A program made the position numbers and the translations under genes. The notes beneath the pieces were generated by a model. The model did not search any database. It had not been told where the DNA came from and was given only the letters and a program-made list of their open reading frames with translations. DNA of 64,000 nucleotides from Polyangiaceae bacterium. Lineage in GTDB: Bacteria > Myxococcota_A > Polyangia > Polyangiales > Polyangiaceae. Positions 57,044 to 64,000 of the stretch are shown here, piece by piece (the stretch's first letter is position 1; each line of letters starts with the position of its first letter). The stretch is taken from contig JANXOF010000087.1 in assembly GCA_025353725.1 (NCBI GenBank), forward strand, positions 1 through 64,000, written 5' to 3'.

Positions 57044-58102
57044 GTGTTGAACAGTACGTCCCCAGGATCGCCACGCGAAATGAAGGCGCTCGGCTTTTTG
57101 GCACTCGCGGCTCTGACCGCTCTCCTTCGAATTGCGCTTCCTGTCGGCGTCGGCCTGTTTCTGGGCGCGCTCTTGGCGTTCACGCTACAACCGCTCTATG
57201 GGCGTTTGCGCGCACATCGTTGGCGCGCGGGTACCGCGGCGCTGACTTGCACGTTAGGGGCGACGACGATCATAGCTGCCGTGGTCGCGGCCCTGATTGC
57301 GCTCTTCATCACACGGAGCATGTCGATGGTTCTGACTCTTTCGGACCTGCTCGGCCCCCACGGCGCGTTGCGCGAGGCCGGCGAGCGCCACCTGAAATCG
57401 CTGTCGGTCATTCACCTTCAGCCTGCCTCATTCGCCGCCAAGCTTCAGGAGGGAGCGATGGCGCTCGGATCACGCGCCGCGAGTTTCACCGCCGACGCGG
57501 CGAACGCGACCTTCGGAGCACTGCTCACGCTTCTTTTCATGGCGCTAGCCACCTACTTTGTGTTGCTCCACTGGAACGAAATGGTCAGTAGGGCCGAGGG
57601 GATGCTTCCCTTTGAGCCACGTCACACCCACGCTCTCCTCGACCAGTTCCGAAAAGTCGGACGGCAAGTATTGAAGGGAACGGTCGTGACCGGACTGTTG
57701 CAAGGAGCCCTCGCGGCCATTGGATACGCCTTCACGGGCCTTGCCGACCCCATGTTTTTTGGCGCGCTGACGGCCGTAGCGTCTCTCGTTCCGGCGGTGG
57801 GAACGTTGCTCGTTTGGGTACCTATCGGCTTGTACTTATTGGTCACAGGCCATGTCGGCGCAGGTGCCTGCGAACTCATTTACGGAGTCTTAGTCGTTGG
57901 AATTATTCCTGATTACGTCATTCGACCAAAGCTCGTCGGAAGCGAAAAGGGCGTCCCTGCGGTTTTCACGTTTGTATCGCTCTTCGGCGGCGTGGAGGTT
58001 TTCGGTCTCATTGGCCTTGTTTTGGGGCCAGTGATTGTGACTCTGGCAATCGCCATTCTGCGCACGTACGACGCCGAATTACACGCCGCCCGCAGGACGT
58101 GA
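57044..58102 (+). CDS. AI-2E family permease
   Basis: 352 residues from GTG 57044; ATG 57080 is an alternative. About eight helices, with the family signature VVTGLLQGALAAIGYAFTGL, AVASLVPAVGTLLVWVPIGL and FGLIGLVLGPVIVTLAIA. Members include TqsA/PerM-like proteins, some of which act as Na+/H+ antiporters. It is 49 bp after the Omp85 gene, so co-transcription is possible. It ends with a 24-bp tail-to-tail overlap with the convergent gene. The substrate is not evident. Confidence 0.9.
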   Translation: MLNSTSPGSPREMKALGFLALAALTALLRIALPVGVGLFLGALLAFTLQPLYGRLRAHRWRAGTAALTCTLGATTIIAAVVAALIALFITRSMSMVLTLSDLLGPHGALREAGERHLKSLSVIHLQPASFAAKLQEGAMALGSRAASFTADAANATFGALLTLLFMALATYFVLLHWNEMVSRAEGMLPFEPRHTHALLDQFRKVGRQVLKGTVVTGLLQGALAAIGYAFTGLADPMFFGALTAVASLVPAVGTLLVWVPIGLYLLVTGHVGAGACELIYGVLVVGIIPDYVIRPKLVGSEKGVPAVFTFVSLFGGVEVFGLIGLVLGPVIVTLAIAILRTYDAELHAARRT

Positions 58103-58684
58103 CGAGGCCGTTTTTTTCGAATCGCCGGGCGGGGTCGACGCTGCAGTGTGGCGGGTCACGGTGGAGTGAAACGATACTGCGAACACCAAGGCGTCCGGGG
58201 TGACTTTCACTTTCCCCCATGCGACGCGCAGATCGAACGCCTCAAGCGGCTCCAACAGAGCGGGCAAAGGGAACGCGTGACTTAGCGTCTCGGAAAATTT
58301 CCAAATAAGAGGGGCATTCTTCTCTGCTAGCTCTTTGTTCACCCTCTCTGTGATGTGATTATCAATCATTGCCGGAACTCCTGCGATATCGGCATGCTCA
58401 AGCTCCATTTTGAAAGCCAGTTCGTCGAGCCCGTGCCCCTTCACTATCTCAGGTCGCATAAGGACCGTGAGCGAATGCAGCGCAATAGGCACGCGAATGC
58501 CAAGGAACGGCCACGTTAAATTGGCCCTACACACCACGCGCACGCCAACATCGGGGACGAGTATGACGTCACTTGGTTCGCTCAGATAGATACTTCCGTC
58601 CTCGCCGAGTCGGATCGTAACCGGCGTGAACTTCTTGACGAGTGCGGTTAGGTCCCCGCGAGATAGAATTGCTTCAAGCCACAT
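58079..58684 (-). CDS. Hypothetical protein, possible lipid-binding fold
   Basis: 201 residues from ATG 58684 with GGAGG about 7 bp upstream. The beta-rich pattern (FTPVTIRLGEDGSIYL, VRVVCRANLTWPFLGIRVPI, DLRVAWGKVKVTPDALVFAV) resembles the strands of DUF4403/BPI-like lipid-binding proteins. No signal peptide was seen. The C-terminal 20 residues are Ser/Thr/Pro-rich and overlap the AI-2E gene. A tentative assignment. Confidence 0.65.
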   Translation of the reverse strand: MWLEAILSRGDLTALVKKFTPVTIRLGEDGSIYLSEPSDVILVPDVGVRVVCRANLTWPFLGIRVPIALHSLTVLMRPEIVKGHGLDELAFKMELEHADIAGVPAMIDNHITERVNKELAEKNAPLIWKFSETLSHAFPLPALLEPLEAFDLRVAWGKVKVTPDALVFAVSFHSTVTRHTAASTPPGDSKKTASSRPAGGV

Positions 58685-58941
58685 CGTACCTCCTTCTGGA
58701 GCAACTGTATCACGCGCGCCGGATGCGCGAATGCACGAGCGAGAGAACGAATGAGTCTCGCAGCGCGTCGTTGCGTCAGGCAGGCTAGCGGCGACCGCAG
58801 CCGTTCAGGGTCACGTGTCCGTCCCCTCCGCGTGGATGAAAATCAATCGAATACGCGCGGTTGGAGGCTGGCACAGCTGGGGCACACGCGCCTGACTGTC
58901 GCAAGCTCTGCGGTTTTCGTGGGCGTCAGGCAACAGGTTGA

Positions 58942-59304
58942 CGTAAGAAACGCCTGCTGAGGAAAACCCTTTTTTCGTTCCCACTCGCTGTCCCGGTCGC
59001 TGTCTCGGTCGCCTTTTTCGTCAACCTGGGATGTTCGTCCGCGGACTCTTCGCCTGCGACGTTCAAGTGCTGCCTCAATGGTTTGTATTACGATTGCCTG
59101 ATTCAAGAAGCGTTTTCGCATTGTAGCAAGTCCGATGTCGCGACCTTTTTTGCCCGCGTAAAGCAACCGGAGACTCTCAATGCAAATAGCTCGGAGCAGA
59201 GTGCCGTACTCGAGCAAAAAACCTTACCGGCCGCGAGCAAGCTTCCCTCTACATGCGCGCTCGTAGCGCATGTACTCTGGACATTTAGAACGATTCGCCG
59301 GTAA
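58942..59304 (+). pseudogene. Small Cys-rich lipoprotein gene lacking a start codon
   Basis: The frame opens right after a TGA (58939-58941) and reads a perfect lipoprotein signal: RKKRLLRKTLFS, then a hydrophobic core of Ala/Val ending FFVNLGC, then SSADSSPATFKCCLNGLYYD and CLIQEAFSHCSKSDV. No ATG, GTG or TTG lies between the TGA and the core; only CTG is available. The CCLNGLYYDC pattern is like that of small myxobacterial lipoproteins (CC-N-G-x-Y-x-C). It is 121 codons. Either the start has been lost by mutation or a rare CTG is used. Confidence 0.5.
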
Positions 59305-59541
59305 GGCTGTGGGCCCAGGTGAAAGGCGTTCAAAGGTTAGATTCGCTTAAAAGCCCGTCCTTCGCTCGCAATCGGCATGTTTTGCATTCTAGGGTTTCGA
59401 CGACTACCTCGCGCGAGCAGTCGGAGCATCGCCATGCTGACGGGCTCGGCGGGACTCGTCCGAAAGAGCAGCGCACTCTTTTGCGATGTCACGACGTAGG
59501 AGAGTAGTCCAAGGTAGCGAGCAATGGGTCGCTTGCGCAGC

Positions 59542-60395
59542 TCAGGCGACGACGAGTGCGGTCGCTTGCGAAGCTCGCGTGACGCTCTCGGCCTTCGCCT
59601 TGGAAGCCGCCTTCATGCTACCTGCATGCGATTCGGGCGGCCGGGGCACTCCGCGCGCTTCGCTTGCCGGGCGTGCCGCCAGCACCCCATGCAGCCGCAG
59701 CAGTGGGTAGCGCGGCGGAGGCACCATCGCCGCCAGGCGAGCGAGGCATTCGATGGGCGACATCACGCGTTGCTGGATGCGGTCGCGTCCAGCCTTCTTG
59801 ACGCGGTAAACGACGAGGCCCTCGCGACGCCGCGACAAGCGCGCCACCGAGAACGCTGGACGCGCGAGGTAGCGGCACAATCGCTCGCGCGTGGTCGTCG
59901 GGCGCCGGGACATTGAGGCTTGCCCCTGCGCGGTGCACGCCGGTCACCGCGCCTGTCTCCCCGCGTCGTGGCCAGCCCGGCGCGCTTGGCCGAGCGCAGG
60001 TAGCGCCGACGTAGCGCCTTCCAGAAGATGTGCGAAAGCGAGCGAAGGACATCGGGTCGGGTGGCCGCGAGACCGGACAGCTCGTACGGAAAGGCCAGCA
60101 GGTACTGCCGCACTGGCGCTGCCGGCAGGACGCAGTCCACCAGGTGCGCCGCCGTACCCGCCATGAGGCGCCCTGCGCAACTCGGGCACAGTCCTCGAAG
60201 TTTGCATGAGAACGCGACGGCCACCTCCTTTCGACACGCGGGACACTTGACGTGGACGAACCCGCGCGAAAAGTCGCCGCATTCCAGGTACTCCCGAAAG
60301 TCGTCGCGCACGTACGGCGGAAGCGGACCGTCGTACGCCTCGTGCGCGTGCTGGAGGAAGGCCTCGAGGTGCTGCTGCACGAGGCCAAAGAGCAC
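59542..60395 (-). pseudogene. IS91-family transposase, internally deleted
   Basis: The N-terminus is intact from 60395 and shows the zinc-binding part: CGDFSRGFVHVKCPACRKEV, FSCKLRGLCPSCAGRLM and the IS91-typical VDCVLPAAPVRQYLLAFPYE. After about 150 residues the frame is lost; a short piece GAVTGVHRAGASLN follows in another frame. The C-terminal IS91 section is in yet another frame: RLCRYLARPAFSVARLS, VVYRVKKAG and ECLARLAAMVPPPRYPLLRL. The catalytic HUH/Tyr region expected between them is absent, so a deletion plus frameshifts inactivated it. Confidence 0.82.
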
Positions 60396-60821
60396 GCCCT
60401 CCTGCCCACGCCGCGGGACCTACGGAGGCAGAAGGCGCGACACTCCCGCCCGCCACGCCTTCCGCGTGCCACCTCGCTCTCTTCTTGCCACAACGGCGTT
60501 TGGCACCACCGTCGCTGGCCGGGCCGGCTCTTTAGGTGGCCTGGGCCAACCGGCCCCGGACCGCTAACGACGAGCGACGCTTACGCTCAAGGACGGAGCC
60601 CGCGGCTCGAGCAGCGATTCCTAGTCGCACGTTCGCTGACTGACGCAACTCGGCACGCTCCAGCGCCGCCTCAAGGTGTGGCGGCAAGCAACGGCGCGGA
60701 AGCTCGTCTTTACTCTTTACATCGCGGGGTGGCGATAAGCTCGCGGCAGTGATGAATTGAGGATTGAGTTGAGTGCGAGGTCACACGAGGACAGCTGAGA
60801 GCATGCGTTTGCGAGGCAACA

Positions 60822-61700
60822 CTAGGGGTGGTTGTCATTGGCGTCGGGCAGCACCTCGAACGACTCGCAGCGACGCCAAACCTTACGCGCCTCATTGTCT
60901 CGCACGAAAAAATGTCGGTAGGCAGACGAGCGCAACTTGCGCTCGAAGAAGCGGCGCGGCTTCGCCCGCTGACGGTTCCGTTGGCGAAAGTGAACGGCCT
61001 GCTTCTTTCTATTAAAGGGCAGCGTGCCGACGAGGAGCTCGCCGGAGCGTTGAGGATCCTTCGCGCGCGTCGCGTTTCGCACGAGCAGACCATCGCCACA
61101 TCGACGAGTCGCATCCTCGTGCTTTGAAAAACCTGAGTCGTTCTTGATCGCACCGACGACGGTGAATTTGTGCTCCCAATTCCAGGGCTTCGTTTCCGCC
61201 ACCCGAACGCCGGACGGCGCTCGTCCGTACTCTGTGGCCATGGCGATGTTGCATGCTGAATCGTCGAAGGAGACAAGTCGGTCGGAGCCTATCAACCAGA
61301 ACTCGCGGAAAAATGCCTCGCGCTTTTGCTGGACATCGATGCGCTCCGCTCGCTGGCCGTGAAGTACTTTTTTTCGCGTGAGACCCGCGCGCGTGAGCGA
61401 ACGGCGGATGCTGGAGATGGAGCGGTTCGTGCCGTGGCGTTTAGTCCATGCCTTGCCGAGGTCGGCCCGTGTTCGGTCCGGCTTCTCCGCGACGCGCTTG
61501 GTCAAGAGCGGGAACTGCTCGTCGCCACTGCGAGGCGGGTAGCCGCCCCCTATCGAGTCGGGGCCAAGGGTCCCTCGCTCCCGCTCCGTCGTGAGGAGCC
61601 GGGAGGCCGAGGCCTCGCCCACGTTGAAGAGCTCAGCGACCTGTGCGTAGGTGAGTTCACGTTTCGCGTAGCGAGCTACGATGCATGTCCGGAAATCCAT
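60822..61700 (-). pseudogene. IS630-family transposase, decayed C-terminus
   Basis: From ATG 61700 the HTH is clear: MDFRTCIVARYAKRELTYAQ then VAELFNVGEASASRLL. The DDE-superfamily part follows with GSDRLVSFDDSACNIAMA (first Asp) and WNWEHKFTVVGAIKNDSG. After that the frame drifts: the family's DNLxAHK and PxYSPxLNPIE blocks cannot be found in one frame, although neighbouring frames keep partial traces. The protein is not expected to work. The region between this gene and the IS91 remnant (60396-60821) has no gene. Confidence 0.8.
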
Positions 61701-62832
61701 CGATAGCGGTGTCACAAACCCGATGGATGAGACCCCAGCGATCGACGCAAGCGGCAACCGCGATACACAATCATATTACGGGTGCAAACGACCGTTGCAT
61801 CAGTATTTCGTGCGAAGTGGAGTCGAACCGGCCTCGTGCGAAGCCGAACCCGAGCCATCGTTTTAAAACTCGGGCGAGCGCTTCGTCGCGTCACGAGGAA
61901 AGCGTGAAATCCTGAAACCAGGAGCTCATCATGAGTCGTGCGGGCCACACCGGGCGCGAGGCAACACCGAGGCTCGTCCGCGCGGTAAACAAGAAAGCGC
62001 GCCAGACTCGATGAGACATTGTCTCTCCTGCCCCGTCACCCTTTATTAAGTGCCGTCCTACTCTTGTGTAGGGAGAATGGAAGCTTGCGCTAATTATGCA
62101 AACGTCACCTCACGCTGGCCGGGCGGACGGGACGCGAACCCGCGGCCTCCGGCGTGATCAAGTCAACCGAAGTGACCCTACGCTCTCATTCAGCCCGGAC
62201 GCCGCGGTTGATCGGTAACAGTTTGGGCTACCAACTTATCGTAAGTGGGAGTCTGGGGCGAGCTGCTGGTTACCATTGCCTTCTCGTTCGTGGTCGGCGC
62301 TGTCGCCGGCGCCGGAGCGGGGATCAGACTGCGGCAGTCCGTTAGGTTGCTTCCGAGCGCCGCGGTGGCTTTCCTCGCGATGTGTTCGCTCGTTCAAGGC
62401 CGTAGCGACGAGCCCTCTGAGTAAGATAAGCCCCGAATCCCTCTGTCGCTCACTGAGTGCCGTACGGACTTGCGGATGCCGCACTTTTCCATCGAGGGTG
62501 AGCGAGCGTCTCGCTCACGGGTCGCGGATCATCCCTATGCGACCATATGTCGCGTCGACTGGACCATCGCTCAGCTCGCGTTTGGCAATTCGGGTCAGGT
62601 GTGGCGGTTTGGCGCTTGGGTGCGTCATCACTCGGGCGCTCGCAAATCGCGGAGTTATGCACATACGAGTGGTGGAGGATGGCGTGCAAGTTGCTTGTCG
62701 CGTCGTGCCGTCGTAAGCGTGCGAGGCTCTCCGAGACGGAAACCGGCGCTACGTAGTCTCGCTGACTATTCGGCCATGCGCTCACAAGCACCCCGTTCGT
62801 TAACAGCTTACCTATGGCGGCGAAGTTCAAAT
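61701..62832. other. About 1.1 kb without an intact gene, including a tRNA-like trace
   Basis: No coding frame in this stretch has family likeness. It includes the tRNA-like remnant at 62115-62198 described separately, and a tiny open frame near 61931-62014 (about 27 Arg-rich residues) without a ribosome binding site. Confidence 0.5.
62115..62198 (-). other. tRNA-like remnant (Asp-type features)
   Basis: Read on the minus strand, the 3' part looks like a tRNA: CGCCGGAGGCCGCGGGTTCG, then CGTCCCGTCCGCCCGGCCA, a T-arm with TTC and an acceptor end with CCA. The 5' acceptor CGGGCTG pairs with six of seven bases. The TTGATCAC stretch is like a GTC anticodon loop with one extra base. However, position 58 of the T-loop is C instead of A, the D-arm does not fold, and extra bases precede the anticodon. 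It is therefore a decayed tRNA or an integration-site leftover, not a functional tRNA. Confidence 0.35.
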
Positions 62833-63387
62833 ATGACGACTAAGAGACTTTTTCTTGCAGCAGCAGCTCTTTCTATTTCGGCCTGGGCGTGCGCGAGTGA
62901 CCCAAACAAGCAGGCGGAACACGCGCACGATGCCGAGCTCAAGTCGGAACGCAAGCAAACGCAGAGCAATGCGGATGAACGGAGTGATACGCGTGTCAAA
63001 GCCGCGGAAGCGCAGCGAGAGAACACAGAAGCCAACGCAACCGGGAGCTCAGCAGCGAAAGATCGTACTTCGGCCGATGCGAAGCTTACGGAGGCGCGCG
63101 ACGTCTACCGCGCGAAGGCGACTGAACGGCTTGAGAAGATCGACGCTCGAACCGTCGAACTGAAGGCGCTTGTCGACAAGGCCGGCGGGAAGGCACCGAC
63201 CACGTCGCGAGATTCGCTGCGGACGGTGGACACTCAGCGCTCGATGGTCACACGGGAGCTCGAACAAATCCCAAGGGTGGCGAACGACAATTGGCAACAA
63301 GCAAAAACGAGTCTAGACGGTCAGCTCGATAGCCTCGAAGGCCTAGTGAAGAAGGCGGCGACTGAAGTCGAGAAAATCAAGAAGTGA
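62833..63387 (+). CDS. Coiled-coil lipoprotein
   Basis: 184 residues from ATG 62833. The signal ends ALSISAWAC, a lipobox. The mature part is Ala/Glu/Lys/Arg-rich and almost entirely helical (DERSDTRVKAAEAQRENTEA, LTEARDVYRAKATERLEKID, DTQRSMVTRELEQIPRVAND), ending KKAATEVEKIKK. It resembles lipoproteins that sit before OmpA genes in myxobacteria. Its 3' end is inside the 274-bp direct repeat. It precedes the OmpA/TSP3 pseudogene. Function unknown; an envelope-linking role is an inference. Confidence 0.8.
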   Translation: MTTKRLFLAAAALSISAWACASDPNKQAEHAHDAELKSERKQTQSNADERSDTRVKAAEAQRENTEANATGSSAAKDRTSADAKLTEARDVYRAKATERLEKIDARTVELKALVDKAGGKAPTTSRDSLRTVDTQRSMVTRELEQIPRVANDNWQQAKTSLDGQLDSLEGLVKKAATEVEKIKK

Positions 63388-63618
63388 CTCGGTCCTCTAG
63401 CGCGGGCCGAACGTCCCTCGCAGTGGCCGGAAGGTTTGGGTCTCGTCGCACTCAACCGAGTCGGCAACGGCGAACGAATTCGTGAAGGGCGAGGCGCATG
63501 AAGTTAGTGATTTCAGTCGCTCCGAGACAAAGACGAATGGCTGCCGGCCCGGTCGCAATTCCGACGGTGGGCTCGATTCAGTAGAAGCCTGCCCCGACGT
63601 ACCCGGGCCCGCGAATCC
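63345..63618 (+). repeat. ~274-bp dispersed direct repeat, copy 2
   Basis: Nearly identical to 50510-50782. It begins within the last 14 codons of the coiled-coil lipoprotein gene and ends within the TSP3-like piece of the OmpA pseudogene. Differences are scattered single bases, with one 1-base gap. Confidence 0.9.
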
Positions 63619-64000
63619 AGACCCCAAGAGAACGGCTTTCCGATCGCCTCGCTGAAGGAAGCGCAGATTCAGATAACGAATGTCGTAAAGTTCGTGCTTG
63701 GCTCTTCGGAGTTCGACCCAACAAGCGATTCCGGCCTAGAGGCGGCGATGGAAGTCATCAACGCGCACATCGAAGTCCCATAGGTCACTATCGAGGGGCG
63801 CAGGGACAACGTCGGGACGCCCGAGCGCAACTTCGCCCTCAGCAAGCCCCTAGTTGGGGCTCTCGCCGCATGATTGGTGAAGCACGGACTGCAGAGGAGC
63901 CGCGTGGCGGACGACCGCCTTGGCCCCACGCGGCGGCTAGAGCCCAACGAGTCGGAGAACGGTCGCGCAGCCAATCACCGCGTTGAACTTCCCGTGGTCG
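63473..64000 (+). pseudogene. OmpA-family protein with thrombospondin-3-like repeat, broken
   Basis: The plus strand shows in order: SDGGLDSVEACPDVPGPANP (TSP3 repeat, about 63550-63618); after a one-base loss, NGFPIASLKEAQIQITNVVK and FVLGSSEFDP; then a TAG at 63781-63783; then VTIEGRRDNVGTPERNFALS, followed by a TGA; then LVKHGLQRSRVADDRLGP and NESENGRAANHRVEL. This is the full OmpA C-terminal peptidoglycan-binding domain (GHTDNxG...LSxxRA...NRRVE) with two stops and a frameshift. The gene runs off the right edge. No intact relative is in the window. Confidence 0.78.

Noticed and set aside
58843-59217. 124-residue open frame on minus over the start-less lipoprotein
   Set aside because: Arg-rich shadow; the plus frame has a full lipoprotein signal and Cys pattern.
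61812-61860. Possible second tRNA-like trace (gtggagtcgaaccgg)
   Set aside because: Stem pairs do not form; similarity limited to the T-loop-like GTTCGA.
1-64000. CRISPR array
   Set aside because: No regularly spaced direct repeats of 23-40 bp were seen on reading; the only tandem units are short and inside genes.

Overview
The window is high-GC bacterial chromosome with the hallmarks of a large-genome, predatory or soil deltaproteobacterium, most likely Myxococcota (Polyangiales-like). This rests on gene families, not on any marker gene: FHA-domain signalling proteins, many secreted lipoproteins including B-lectin, RCC1-like and CxxCH types, an AglR/ExbB-like motor set, DUF4398 lipoproteins and an OmpA protein with thrombospondin-3 repeats. 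No rRNA, intact tRNA, CRISPR array or prophage was seen.

Layout. 0-6.6 kb: the tail of a MAPEG protein, a PLD-like protein and a MoxR ATPase, then a secreted propeller-like lipoprotein, an alcohol dehydrogenase, a B-lectin lipoprotein and unknown genes. 6.7-8.8 kb: larB-larC (nickel-pincer cofactor biosynthesis) closed by a clear terminator. 8.9-17.0 kb: a four-gene FHA signalling and transport cluster: zinc-ribbon/FHA protein, VWA/FHA membrane protein, PP2C phosphatase, and an ABCG-like exporter with three N-terminal FHA domains. 17.0-20.1 kb: a decayed stretch with an IS5-family remnant, a TetR pseudogene beside an intact NmrA/QorB-like reductase, and a DUF4260 gene broken by a 10-bp tandem duplication. 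20.3-25.1 kb: two overlapping genes for CxxCH lipoproteins, a small membrane protein and a metallo-beta-lactamase-like protein. 25.2-26.9 kb: an N6-adenine DNA methylase overlapping a half-size type I specificity-like subunit, with no nuclease nearby. 27.1-44.8 kb: mostly ordinary chromosome: GAF-GAF-GGDEF cyclase, DUF3105 lipoprotein, YihY protein, trypsin-like protease, family 4 uracil-DNA glycosylase, truD-exbB-exbD-tonB-like operon, HAD 5'-nucleotidase, retropepsin-like/PDZ protein, ferritin-like protein, lipase, TIGR01777 epimerase and SRPBCC protein.

45.0-51.4 kb is an insertion-sequence island. A broken IS3-family element and a fragment of a related element flank a cytochrome-like lipoprotein gene and an RCC1-like lipoprotein gene; an IS5-family element follows and abuts one copy of a ~274-bp direct repeat. 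51.5-57.0 kb is the most coherent system: a seven-gene, translationally coupled MCE lipid-transport operon (STAS-MlaE permease, MlaF ATPase, MlaD/MCE protein, PqiC-like lipoprotein, two DUF4398-type lipoproteins, Omp85-family outer-membrane barrel). An AI-2E-family permease gene follows.

58.7-64.0 kb is again degraded: a start-less small lipoprotein gene, a deleted IS91-family transposase, a decayed IS630-family transposase, a tRNA-like remnant, a coiled-coil lipoprotein gene, the second copy of the 274-bp repeat, and a frameshifted OmpA/TSP3 pseudogene at the right edge.

The two sets that look like working systems worth pursuing are the FHA/PP2C/ABCG cluster (phosphorylation-gated export, inferred) and the MCE-Omp85 operon (inner-membrane to outer-membrane lipid transport with its own outer-membrane barrel, inferred).
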